Shown piece after piece: positions 1 through 7,484 of a stretch of DNA of 15,575 nucleotides. The translations under genes and the position numbers were made by a program. The stretch covers positions 1 through 15,575 of the forward strand of contig JBEGQX010000172.1 of assembly GCA_041180805.1 (NCBI GenBank). The letters are read 5' to 3'. This DNA is from JBEGQX01 sp041180805 (GTDB lineage Bacteria; Planctomycetota; Planctomycetia; Gemmatales; Gemmataceae). The notes under the pieces are model-generated. The model did not search any database. It was given only the letters and a program-made list of their open reading frames with translations, and was not told the origin of the DNA. How positions within the stretch are numbered: the stretch's first letter is position 1; every line of letters starts with the position of its first letter.

Positions 1-140
1 TATAACTCCAGAACCGGTAAGACCTTGTTACGGGGAAATATCTTCAAATCCGAGAAGTAGAAGCGCAAAATTAAGGTGTGCCACGGTTAAAGCATCTCCT
101 GAATTAACAAGCATTCCATGAACTTCACTAATAATAATGT

Positions 141-1475
141 ATGTTAAATCTTCTTTGTTTAATTTTGTTTTTTCAAGCCGAACCTTCCAAGGTTGGATTC
201 GAATATTTATCATCTCCGTCTTTCAACTCCCCCACTTTTTCTTTGAAGGCTTGGAACAATCTTTACCAACAGTGGGGATTGCAAAATCCCCCCTCAGTAT
301 CGGAAAACAAGAGGGAATTCTGGAAAAGATACGGATTGCTTGAAGCACCTTTCGACAACCAGGGAATACCTCTTGGTCTAAAACTTGCGACCGTTCCTTT
401 TACTTTTGGAAAGGTAAAAGGGATCGCCTTGGATTGTTTGATATGCCACTCCGGCAAACTTGGAGATTCCGCATACCTTGGCATGGGAAACTCCTCCTTG
501 GATTTGCAATCATTTTTTGAAGACATGCATTCTGCTGAAGGCAGGCAGGGCGCCCCAACAATACGCTTTGGAAATACCAAAGGAACCAATGAGGCCGGTG
601 CCATTTCTGTTTTCTTGATTGGATTTCGCAACCCGGATCTTTCTTTACGAACTCCCTGGACAAATCTTGGGCTTAACGACACCCTCTACGAGGATGTTCC
701 AGCATGGTGGCTTCTTAAAAAGAAAAAAACCATGTATGCCACCGGGGGCGCAGATGCCAGGTCTGTAAGATCCTTGATGCAATTTATGATGAGCCCCATC
801 CATGGCCCCAATCACTTCCATGAAGTGGAGAAAAATTTTTCCAAACTTCAGTCTTATATCCTTTCGATTCAACCGCCCAAATACCCCCATCCAATCAAGC
901 AGGATTTAGCCGCCAAAGGCCGAACCCTTTTTGAAGATCGGTGTTCCAGATGTCATGGCACTTACGGGGAATCCTGGACATACCCCAACAAGGTTATTCC
1001 ACTCCCTGAAATAGGAACGGATCCTCTGAGATTTCATGGCATCAGCAAAGAGTTTGGGAAATTTTATAACTCATCTTGGTTTTCCAAGGAAAAAGAAGGT
1101 TGGATTGGTGATGGCTTCAAAGCCATGGAAACTTCTGGATACCAAGCCCCCCCGCTTGATGGAATTTGGGCAACTTCCCCTTATCTTCACAACGGATCAG
1201 TTCCCACGATTTATCAAATTTTAAAATCAAGCGAAAGACCTGAAATTTTTAGCAGAAGCTTTGAAAATCGGCTTGAAGATTTAGACCAAAAGTCACTTGG
1301 ATGGATTTTTAACACGACCAAAAGGTCTGACTACGAAAGCTTGCGAAATATTAAAATCAAAAGATTATGGTATGACACTAAAAATCCAGGTCAGTCCAAC
1401 AGTGGTCATACCTATGGAGACTCACTTCGAGAAGATGAACGGCTTGCAGTCATAGAATATTTAAAAACTCTATAG
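141..1475 (+). CDS. Di-heme c-type cytochrome, RoxA / cytochrome c peroxidase-like
   Basis: A 444-aa protein with two c-type heme-binding CxxCH motifs, CLICH at residues 99-103 and CSRCH at 268-272, one in each half. The stretch PLDGIWATSPYLHNGS near residues 338-352 is typical of RoxA-like and di-heme peroxidase-type cytochromes. Such proteins act outside the cytoplasmic membrane in electron transfer or in oxidising an organic substrate or peroxide; the substrate cannot be told from sequence. RoxA rubber oxygenases are clearly longer (about 650-700 aa from memory), so this is a short relative. An in-frame TAA at 135-137 lies just upstream, so ATG 141 is the first possible ATG. The N-terminus (MLNLLCLILFFQA) is a short hydrophobic run with no positive charge, a poor signal peptide for a protein that must be exported. 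No Shine-Dalgarno is visible. The last 26 bp overlap the convergent GH57 gene. The cytochrome class is firm, the subfamily less so. Confidence 0.87.
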   Translation: MLNLLCLILFFQAEPSKVGFEYLSSPSFNSPTFSLKAWNNLYQQWGLQNPPSVSENKREFWKRYGLLEAPFDNQGIPLGLKLATVPFTFGKVKGIALDCLICHSGKLGDSAYLGMGNSSLDLQSFFEDMHSAEGRQGAPTIRFGNTKGTNEAGAISVFLIGFRNPDLSLRTPWTNLGLNDTLYEDVPAWWLLKKKKTMYATGGADARSVRSLMQFMMSPIHGPNHFHEVEKNFSKLQSYILSIQPPKYPHPIKQDLAAKGRTLFEDRCSRCHGTYGESWTYPNKVIPLPEIGTDPLRFHGISKEFGKFYNSSWFSKEKEGWIGDGFKAMETSGYQAPPLDGIWATSPYLHNGSVPTIYQILKSSERPEIFSRSFENRLEDLDQKSLGWIFNTTKRSDYESLRNIKIKRLWYDTKNPGQSNSGHTYGDSLREDERLAVIEYLKTL

Positions 1476-3084
1476 CATATGAAAGCTTTTCAAAATCCAT
1501 GTATGGGAAAAGGCCATTGGCGCGTTCCATATCGGCCAACTCTAATGCATCAATCTGATTTTGAGCAATTTGCTTGATCAGCTTTTGCGAATTTAAAATG
1601 TGGGTCTCCAACCTTTTAGTGGCATATTGGGGAACAGTATTGGCCTTTAAAATAAAAGGCCAGTCACTTGATTGCGCCAGTAAAAGTTCCCGAATCAATT
1701 GATTAAGTGCCTTTTTCCTTTGCCCAACAGCCCCCTTATTGTTTTTGCAAATTTGCCAAACTTCCGTGGCACATTGTTGCAAGTGAAAGTAAATCCAGTC
1801 ATTTGAAGGATCTAACCATACCTCACCATAACCATTTTGGCCCCAACTTGAGTAGGGTATTGTTCCAATTTGCTTCAATGGAATGTTATTTGAATAATCA
1901 GGATAGTTCGTTAGATGAATTGAACTTTTTGAGGGCTGACAGTTTCTGATTACACATTCAATCCATTCCGGACCTTCGAACCACCAATGACCAAATAACT
2001 CTGCGTCATAGGGTGCCACAAACAATGGGAGTGTTCCATCCATGGCATCTTCAAGCCATTCAGCTTGCTGCTGCCTTGCATTCACAAAATGGCTGGCATG
2101 TTGTCCGGCTTTTTGAATGGCAACTTCCCTTTGGTAGGGTTTTTTAATGGCAGAGGCACCAGTAACTCTTCTGTATTTTAAACCCGTCATGGTCCGCACA
2201 CCCAATGGATGCAGGTGCGGTTTCAGGTATTCATAATCCAGCTCAAATCCTATATCGGAATAAAAATCACGATAAGCGTAATCACCCGGGTATCCTTCTA
2301 CAGAACTCCACACCTGCCTGCTACACTCCGAATCTCTGGCAAAAGCTTTTACATTGGAATTCCGGCACAAAAGAGGAGCATAAACCCCATACCTTGGCCT
2401 TGGTTCGGAAAACACAATTCCATGGGTGTCCACAAAAAAGTATTCAATGCCTGACTTTTCCAGAACGGACTCCAAGCCAGGAAAATAACCACATTCCGGC
2501 AGCCAAATACCCTTCGGCTTTTTGCGAAATTGGTTTTCAAATTCTTGTATTCCCAATTGAAGTTGGGCATTGATGCTTTCCAAATCATTTTGATGAAATG
2601 GCAAAAAAGCATGGGTTGCTGAACAAGTGATCAACTCCAGATTTCCCGTTTGATAATGCCGCCGAAACCCTTTCAACAAGTTACAATCCATCTGGAAATA
2701 ATGTTCCCTTAAAATACGCAGTCGCTGATGATAAAAATTCGCAAGCTTATGAAATTCAGGTTCCCACCGGGTTCTTTCCAATTCCTTCAATACAAGCCTC
2801 TCAAGGTTTTCGAGATATTTCAAAAATCTTTCTTGTAATAAGTCATCAGATAGCATGGAGGAAAGGGTTGGACTGATGGTCATTGTCAGCTTCCAAGGGA
2901 CTTTTTCCCCTTCTAGGCGGTCCATCATAAGCAATAGGGGTATATAGCACTCCGCCATAGCCTCAAATAACCATGACTCTTCCAGGCATTGTGAATATTC
3001 AGGGTGCTTGACAAATGGAAGATGCGCATGAAGGACCAACATCAAATATCCTTTTGCTGTTCTTCCTTGACCTTGAACTTCCAT
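1450..3084 (-). CDS. GH57 1,4-alpha-glucan branching enzyme (DUF1957 C-terminal domain)
   Basis: A 544-aa glycoside hydrolase family 57 protein that by family makes alpha-1,6 branches in glycogen-like glucans in the cytoplasm. The first GH57 motif is LHAHLPFV at residues 18-25. The nucleophile motif WLPECGY gives E197. The motif APYDAELFGHWW gives the acid/base D360. The C-terminal part with WGQNGYGEVWLDPSNDW (about 414-430) matches the helical DUF1957 domain of the branching-enzyme subgroup (TK1436/TTHA1902 type), and the length fits that subgroup. All expected catalytic residues are present. The ATG at 3084 has GGAG about 11 nt upstream. It follows the amidohydrolase gene by 32 bp on the same strand and is probably the last gene of a three-gene unit. 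No glgA, glgC or glgP is in the window, so its glycogen role rests on the family. Confidence 0.93.
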   Translation of the reverse strand: MEVQGQGRTAKGYLMLVLHAHLPFVKHPEYSQCLEESWLFEAMAECYIPLLLMMDRLEGEKVPWKLTMTISPTLSSMLSDDLLQERFLKYLENLERLVLKELERTRWEPEFHKLANFYHQRLRILREHYFQMDCNLLKGFRRHYQTGNLELITCSATHAFLPFHQNDLESINAQLQLGIQEFENQFRKKPKGIWLPECGYFPGLESVLEKSGIEYFFVDTHGIVFSEPRPRYGVYAPLLCRNSNVKAFARDSECSRQVWSSVEGYPGDYAYRDFYSDIGFELDYEYLKPHLHPLGVRTMTGLKYRRVTGASAIKKPYQREVAIQKAGQHASHFVNARQQQAEWLEDAMDGTLPLFVAPYDAELFGHWWFEGPEWIECVIRNCQPSKSSIHLTNYPDYSNNIPLKQIGTIPYSSWGQNGYGEVWLDPSNDWIYFHLQQCATEVWQICKNNKGAVGQRKKALNQLIRELLLAQSSDWPFILKANTVPQYATKRLETHILNSQKLIKQIAQNQIDALELADMERANGLFPYMDFEKLSYAIEFLNIL

Positions 3085-3116
3085 TCCTGGATTTCTCCGA
3101 ATTTGAATTGGACGGG

Positions 3117-4301
3117 TTAAAAAACGAATTCACCATCAACCACCATACCTGAACAACATGCATCACTGCTTAGAAGAAAATCTTCAGGCAAAGTATCATC
3201 ACAATCTTCACATGAAAAAATAGAGAAACTGGCATTTTTACCTTTAGCCAAACTCCCAAATTGATTTTCCATTCCAAGAATTTCAGCACCATTTATTGAT
3301 ATCATTCTCAAGAGTTCGTTTGAATTTAATGAAGGGTTTTCCCTTTTCAAAAACCTCGCCTCATTTAAAACACTTAAATCAGGATTCGAGGCAAGACCAT
3401 CGGTTCCAAGAGCAATCTTCCAACCGGACTTCCGCATTTCTTCGTAAGGATGCTTACCCTGATCAAACAGTGCCGCCGTTCTTGGACAGAAAATGAGATT
3501 GGATTTCACCTCAAAGCCATTCCAGCGGGTTCCATGAACCAGGGCACCAAGATTTAATCTGCTCAACGAATCAAAAATAATTTGATGAGACTCCACTAAT
3601 CTTGTTTCCTCAAAGACGTCTCTCGATTCCAACCATTTTCGAAACCGACCGTTTCGACTTTCAACCAATTCCATCTCGAGAAATGTTTCCGCAAAATGCA
3701 TCTGAAGGGGCAACCCCGATTGAACACTCTTAATGAACAAATCCTTGCTTACGCTATAAGGCGCATGAGGGCTTACCCCGTGTTTAAGTTTTTCGCTATC
3801 AACACCGGTCCTCAACCAATCTTGGAAGCTTTTCCAGAAAAAATCCCCGCGGGCTTCCTTTAACCCCAGCAATTCAAAATAAACCACAGCGGCTAATTTG
3901 GATTCTTTCAGCACATTTCGGGAAAGGCCTACGCCAGAAATATCCCCAACCAAACCAACCCCATGTCGAAGAGATTGATCGATTCCCTGCTGTATGTCCT
4001 TCAAAATGGAAACTTCATCGCGTTTGGATCTGTATTCAATCACTTGTTCGACCCATGAAATGAAATCTATTCCCCTGGAAAACCTTTGCTGAAATCCGGA
4101 AAGATCCAAATGGGTGTGCGCGTTCACCAATGCTGGGGTTATTATGGCCGTACCAAGGTTGATATCCAAAGGTTCGGGTTTGCCACTTTTAATTTCTTCT
4201 ATTTTCCCTTTTCGCACCAGTATCCGTGCCCATTCAATGGGTGGTGTTGTTATGGGTAATGCCCATCTTGCTGCAAAAATTTTTTCAGGGTTATTCTTCA
4301 A
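3117..4301 (-). CDS. Amidohydrolase / aminohydrolase, COG0402 (cytosine deaminase/TRZ-ATZ/MtaD type)
   Basis: A 394-aa metal-dependent hydrolase of the amidohydrolase superfamily. It has the HxH of strand 1 (NAHTHLD, H62 and H64), SPHAPYS (H179), the strand-5 ligand and catalytic glutamate MHFAET (H202, E205), VHGT (H256) and the strand-8 aspartate GTDGLAS (D301). This set matches the layout of S-adenosylhomocysteine/5'-methylthioadenosine deaminase and related adenosine-type deaminases such as aminodeoxyfutalosine deaminase of the menaquinone pathway. A nucleoside or purine-like amine is therefore the likely substrate, but the specificity is not readable. The only plausible start is TTG at 4301, because no ATG or GTG codon occurs near the N-terminus. 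The TTG shares its bases with the TGA stop of the upstream polymerase gene (TTGA, 4 bp), which suggests translational coupling; AAGAGAA lies at suitable distance. Confidence 0.88.
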   Translation of the reverse strand: MKNNPEKIFAARWALPITTPPIEWARILVRKGKIEEIKSGKPEPLDINLGTAIITPALVNAHTHLDLSGFQQRFSRGIDFISWVEQVIEYRSKRDEVSILKDIQQGIDQSLRHGVGLVGDISGVGLSRNVLKESKLAAVVYFELLGLKEARGDFFWKSFQDWLRTGVDSEKLKHGVSPHAPYSVSKDLFIKSVQSGLPLQMHFAETFLEMELVESRNGRFRKWLESRDVFEETRLVESHQIIFDSLSRLNLGALVHGTRWNGFEVKSNLIFCPRTAALFDQGKHPYEEMRKSGWKIALGTDGLASNPDLSVLNEARFLKRENPSLNSNELLRMISINGAEILGMENQFGSLAKGKNASFSIFSCEDCDDTLPEDFLLSSDACCSGMVVDGEFVF

Positions 4302-7300
4302 GAATAATTCTCTTGGGTATCCAAAACTTCCGTTGGCCCGTTATTTTTCCTCATGTCCATTATTCTATTCACCTTCAACACCAAAACCCCATGATGTTCT
4401 TCCACAATCCCCCGAGCCTTGTAAGGGCCAATTCCAACATGTGGCAGTACTTTGCAAATGGAAGGAAACAAAACCAGATCACACATACCTTTTTCATCAA
4501 CAAGGGTGATGAATTGCATAAACTCCCCAGATTCAGTGGTTGTTCTTCGGGATGTGGCCACAAGGCCCGCAACTGTTATTTCCTGGCCTTTTCTATGCTC
4601 CATCTCAACGCTAACCACTCTTTCAGGAATCATTTCCGGTGCCAGAACCCAAAATAAAGGTTGGGACACAGAAAAACCCATGGTCATCCACTCGTCAAGT
4701 GATTGCTGCCTAGGATTTTGAGATGAAGACTTCCAAACATGCCCACCGAATGTGCCAAAAAGCTCTCCACCAAGGCGACCAATACCTGCATGACATTGAA
4801 GAAACAACTGCTGCCTGGACAGACCGAACCCATCGCAGGCGCCTGAACTTATCAAAGCCCAAAGACCTTCTTCAGAAGGATTAAGTCGCATCACCAAATC
4901 TGGCAGGCTTGCGTACGCACCACCCAGCCTCCTATCCTCCAACAAATCGGCCAAAAAGCTTTCTGATAGTCCGCGCACAAATCGCAAGCCAACCCGCAAT
5001 CGATCATTCTCAACGGCAAAGCCCGACACAGAACGATTAACACACGGGGAAAGAAGGCCAATGCCTGCCGCGCGAATCGCCTCCAAATAAACCCAGTGCG
5101 GATACATACCTTGATTATTGTTCAGCGCAGCAATCCAAAACGCCCGCGGATGATGGGCTTTGAACCATGCGGCTTTCCACGCGATCAATCCGTAGCTGAC
5201 AGCATGGCTTTTGCAAAAGGAATAACGGTTAAACTTGGACACCTGCAACCACAAATCATGCAACAGCTTTTCAGGTAATCCCCTCCCATGACAGCGAGTA
5301 AAAAACTCGTCTTTCAAGCTGGTTAAATCTTCAGAACTTTTTGACTTGGAAACCTTCTTGCGAAACAAATCCGCCTGCCGGGCATCCATGCCAGCTATTG
5401 CCTGCATCAATTTCTGACAATCGTCCTCATAAAGCAACATGAACTCATTGTCACCAAGAACACCGGCGATAGCATCATGAAACTCCGGAACAGGTTCAAG
5501 CTTTCTGCGCCGGCGAATAAACCTTTCCTTCATGCCAATGGACGCCGCACCGGGGCGAATGAGCGCCAGCGACTGAATAACATCGTTCAAACCCGAAGCC
5601 TGCATCTGTATCAGCAAATGCCTCATGCCGGGTGATTCCATTTGGTTTACCCCAAGCGTGTCACCACGACTTACAAGCTCTGCTGTTTCGTGATCTTTTG
5701 GAAAAATGTTTATATCTTCCCCGCTCAAGCCAGCGGCGCGCATTGCCTCATCAACATTTGCCAGGGCGCGATTCCCCAGCAAATCGATCTTCACCAAGCC
5801 GATTTCTTCGATGGCATCCTTTTCAAATTGTGTCACAACAACCCCCTTGGCAGACCACTGCAAAGGAACATATTCCTCAATTGGCCGTGGAGTTATCACA
5901 ATGCCGCCGGGGTGAATCGACAAATGATGGGGCCTGCCGCTTAATCTTCCTGCATCCCGAAGGACTTCCTGCAACTGCATTTTTGGAATGGGTGATTTGA
6001 AGGTTGATTCCATGCGGGGAACTTTTGTAGAACCCACAAATTCCTCCAGGCGAACTTCCATTTGTGGCCCCAGCAAACTTATCTGGGTATCTGAAAGCCC
6101 ATGTACCCTGGCAGATTCACGAAAGGCGGATTTCGGTTGTAAATAAAGATGCGAGCTTATTCTGGCACAGTATTCCGAACCACGCCCGCGGATAACCTCG
6201 TCAATCAAGGCATCCCGAACTTTCCAATCAAAATCAAGATCTATGTCGGGTAAATCAATACGGCCATCATGCAGGAATCTCTCAAAGGCAAGGCCATGAT
6301 AAAGAGGATCCACATTGGTGATGCCCAATAAATAACAAACCAGTGAGTTACCAGCGGAACCACGCAAGGCCATGGAATAATTCCTTTGATTGGCTATTCC
6401 GACAATTTCCCTGACGGTAAGAAAATAGCCATCCAAGCCTCGTTTGCCGATAACTCGCAACTCTTCCTCCATGCGAGCCTTCACATCTTTTTTTCTGCCG
6501 ATTCCAAGACGGTGCAGGCCACTCTCGCAAAGCTTTCTCAAATGTTCGCTTGCATGCATGCCGCAAGATTCCAAAGGAGAAGGTAAAACCATCTCGTTGG
6601 GAATCACATCATCTGCCAGTAAATTGGGAAAATTGCAGGTGTTAAGCCATGCTTCGGGCAAATCTTGAAATCGTTGCTTAACCATTGCAGGGTCCGGAAG
6701 ATGATTTTCGACACCAACCCGCCCAGCCTGAACCCTTTCAAGCAGGCAAGACTGTCGCAAAGCTGAAACAAGATGATATGTCTTGTAATCAAGGGCGGAC
6801 GCAAAATAACAGGCGTGCAAAGCAAGGGGCTTCACATCAAGTTTTTGCGCCAATTCCAAAAGTTCACGATGACGCCGATTTAACCGCGTTTCCCTGGATC
6901 GATCCAACCCGGCCCATATCCTGCCCATGAACATGCCATGTAATTTTGAAAGCAAAAGCGGATTGCCTACCACCAAGTGAATCCCCTCAGACTTTTGCAC
7001 CAAAAGCTCGCATGCATCATGCACCTTGCCCAGATGAAGTTGGGAAAGAAAGGAACAAAGATTTCGGTAGCCTTTGCAATTCTCCACCAAGGCAACGCAT
7101 TGATGCTGATCGAAAGAAAGGTGCGCCCCCACCAAAGGCTTCATCCCAAGGGCTTTGGCATTTTTGACAAATGGAATAACCCCCAAAAGATTGTTTGAAT
7201 CCGTCAGGGCAAACGAGCGATAACCAAGAGCCGCGGCACGCCCCAGCAAAAAAGGAATACTGGATACCCCTTCAAGTAAAGAAAACCAGGAATGATTCAG

Positions 7301-7315
7301 CAAAGCCGCAGCCAT
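4298..7315 (-). CDS. dnaE2: DNA polymerase III alpha subunit, DnaE2/ImuC-like (probable accessory or error-prone type)
   Basis: A C-family DNA polymerase of 1005 aa. Numbered from ATG 7315, the active-site block PDIDLDFD carries the metal-binding pair D359/D361. The third aspartate is D511 in GLVKIDLLGNRAL, matching E. coli D401, D403 and D555. An OB-fold with GEFMQFITLVDEKG (about 910-990) ends the protein. The N-terminal PHP domain is degenerate: the usual HxH reads LNH and the TDHGN motif reads TDSNN, so metal-dependent PHP activity is unlikely. The short length, the degenerate PHP and no obvious C-terminal clamp or tau-binding tail point to the DnaE2/ImuC or another accessory class rather than the main replicase. 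The imuA and imuB partners are not in this window. A GTG two codons upstream (7321) is possible, but ATG is preferred because AAGGTG lies 8 nt before it and the GTG falls inside the ribosome-binding region. The exact subclass is inferred. Confidence 0.9.
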   Translation of the reverse strand: MAAALLNHSWFSLLEGVSSIPFLLGRAAALGYRSFALTDSNNLLGVIPFVKNAKALGMKPLVGAHLSFDQHQCVALVENCKGYRNLCSFLSQLHLGKVHDACELLVQKSEGIHLVVGNPLLLSKLHGMFMGRIWAGLDRSRETRLNRRHRELLELAQKLDVKPLALHACYFASALDYKTYHLVSALRQSCLLERVQAGRVGVENHLPDPAMVKQRFQDLPEAWLNTCNFPNLLADDVIPNEMVLPSPLESCGMHASEHLRKLCESGLHRLGIGRKKDVKARMEEELRVIGKRGLDGYFLTVREIVGIANQRNYSMALRGSAGNSLVCYLLGITNVDPLYHGLAFERFLHDGRIDLPDIDLDFDWKVRDALIDEVIRGRGSEYCARISSHLYLQPKSAFRESARVHGLSDTQISLLGPQMEVRLEEFVGSTKVPRMESTFKSPIPKMQLQEVLRDAGRLSGRPHHLSIHPGGIVITPRPIEEYVPLQWSAKGVVVTQFEKDAIEEIGLVKIDLLGNRALANVDEAMRAAGLSGEDINIFPKDHETAELVSRGDTLGVNQMESPGMRHLLIQMQASGLNDVIQSLALIRPGAASIGMKERFIRRRRKLEPVPEFHDAIAGVLGDNEFMLLYEDDCQKLMQAIAGMDARQADLFRKKVSKSKSSEDLTSLKDEFFTRCHGRGLPEKLLHDLWLQVSKFNRYSFCKSHAVSYGLIAWKAAWFKAHHPRAFWIAALNNNQGMYPHWVYLEAIRAAGIGLLSPCVNRSVSGFAVENDRLRVGLRFVRGLSESFLADLLEDRRLGGAYASLPDLVMRLNPSEEGLWALISSGACDGFGLSRQQLFLQCHAGIGRLGGELFGTFGGHVWKSSSQNPRQQSLDEWMTMGFSVSQPLFWVLAPEMIPERVVSVEMEHRKGQEITVAGLVATSRRTTTESGEFMQFITLVDEKGMCDLVLFPSICKVLPHVGIGPYKARGIVEEHHGVLVLKVNRIMDMRKNNGPTEVLDTQENYS

Positions 7316-7332
7316 TTCCACCTCACCTTATG

Positions 7333-7350
7333 TACAAATATACATTTGTA
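7333..7350. promoter_or_regulatory. Perfect 18-bp palindrome, candidate repressor operator (LexA-like?)
   Basis: The sequence TACAAAT-ATAC-ATTTGTA has two perfect 7-bp arms around a 4-bp spacer and sits over the -10 element of the dnaE2 promoter. Its size and placement are what a dimeric repressor needs. Because dnaE2 genes are commonly LexA-controlled, LexA or another SOS-type regulator is the natural guess. The motif is not one of the LexA boxes I know from other phyla. AT-rich palindromes also arise by chance. Confidence 0.45.
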
Positions 7351-7364
7351 TACTATTATTTCAA
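7337..7364 (-). promoter_or_regulatory. Candidate sigma70-type promoter of the dnaE2 operon
   Basis: Read on the minus strand, TTGAAA (7359-7364) and TATATT (7337-7342) are separated by 16 bp. Both are close to the bacterial housekeeping consensus, and the predicted start lies about 15-20 nt before the dnaE2 ATG, leaving a short leader with the AAGGTG ribosome site. A perfect palindrome covers the -10 box and half the spacer, which suggests repression at this promoter. Not experimentally supported. Confidence 0.55.
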
Positions 7365-7417
7365 GCATAGCATTCTTTTCCTGAAATAGGGTTATTAAGT
7401 GCACCTATCGCACCCTT

Positions 7418-7426
7418 TGATACAAT
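7418..7426 (+). promoter_or_regulatory. Candidate extended -10 promoter of pyrC
   Basis: TGATACAAT contains the TG of an extended -10 element plus TACAAT, five of six matches to TATAAT. The hexamer 17 bp upstream (AGTGCA) is a poor -35 box, as is common with extended -10 promoters. The predicted leader is about 50 nt, with a weak GGAA ribosome site 8 nt before the pyrC ATG. No PyrR-type attenuator or other structured leader is seen. Confidence 0.4.
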
Positions 7427-7484
7427 TTCTGCATAAGGCACGCGGAAGATAAAATCTCAACCAACATCAAACGGAAACCCAACA

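Noticed and set aside
1..60. Plus-strand frame ending in TAG at 58-60 that could be the tail of an upstream gene
   Set aside because: Only 19 codons are visible and other frames are equally open; no family can be recognised.
28..213. A 61-codon minus-strand ORF before and across the cytochrome start
   Set aside because: It overlaps the well-supported cytochrome N-terminus, shows no recognisable domain and has no support beyond being open.
5363..5377. QADLF in the polymerase, resembling a sliding-clamp binding pentapeptide
   Set aside because: It lies in the conserved polymerase block (AGMDARQADLFRKKV), not at the position of the DnaE clamp-binding motif, so the match is probably coincidental.
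5632..6000. Overlapping plus-strand ORFs opposite the polymerase gene
   Set aside because: They mirror the conserved polymerase active-site region in the opposite frame and have no features of their own.
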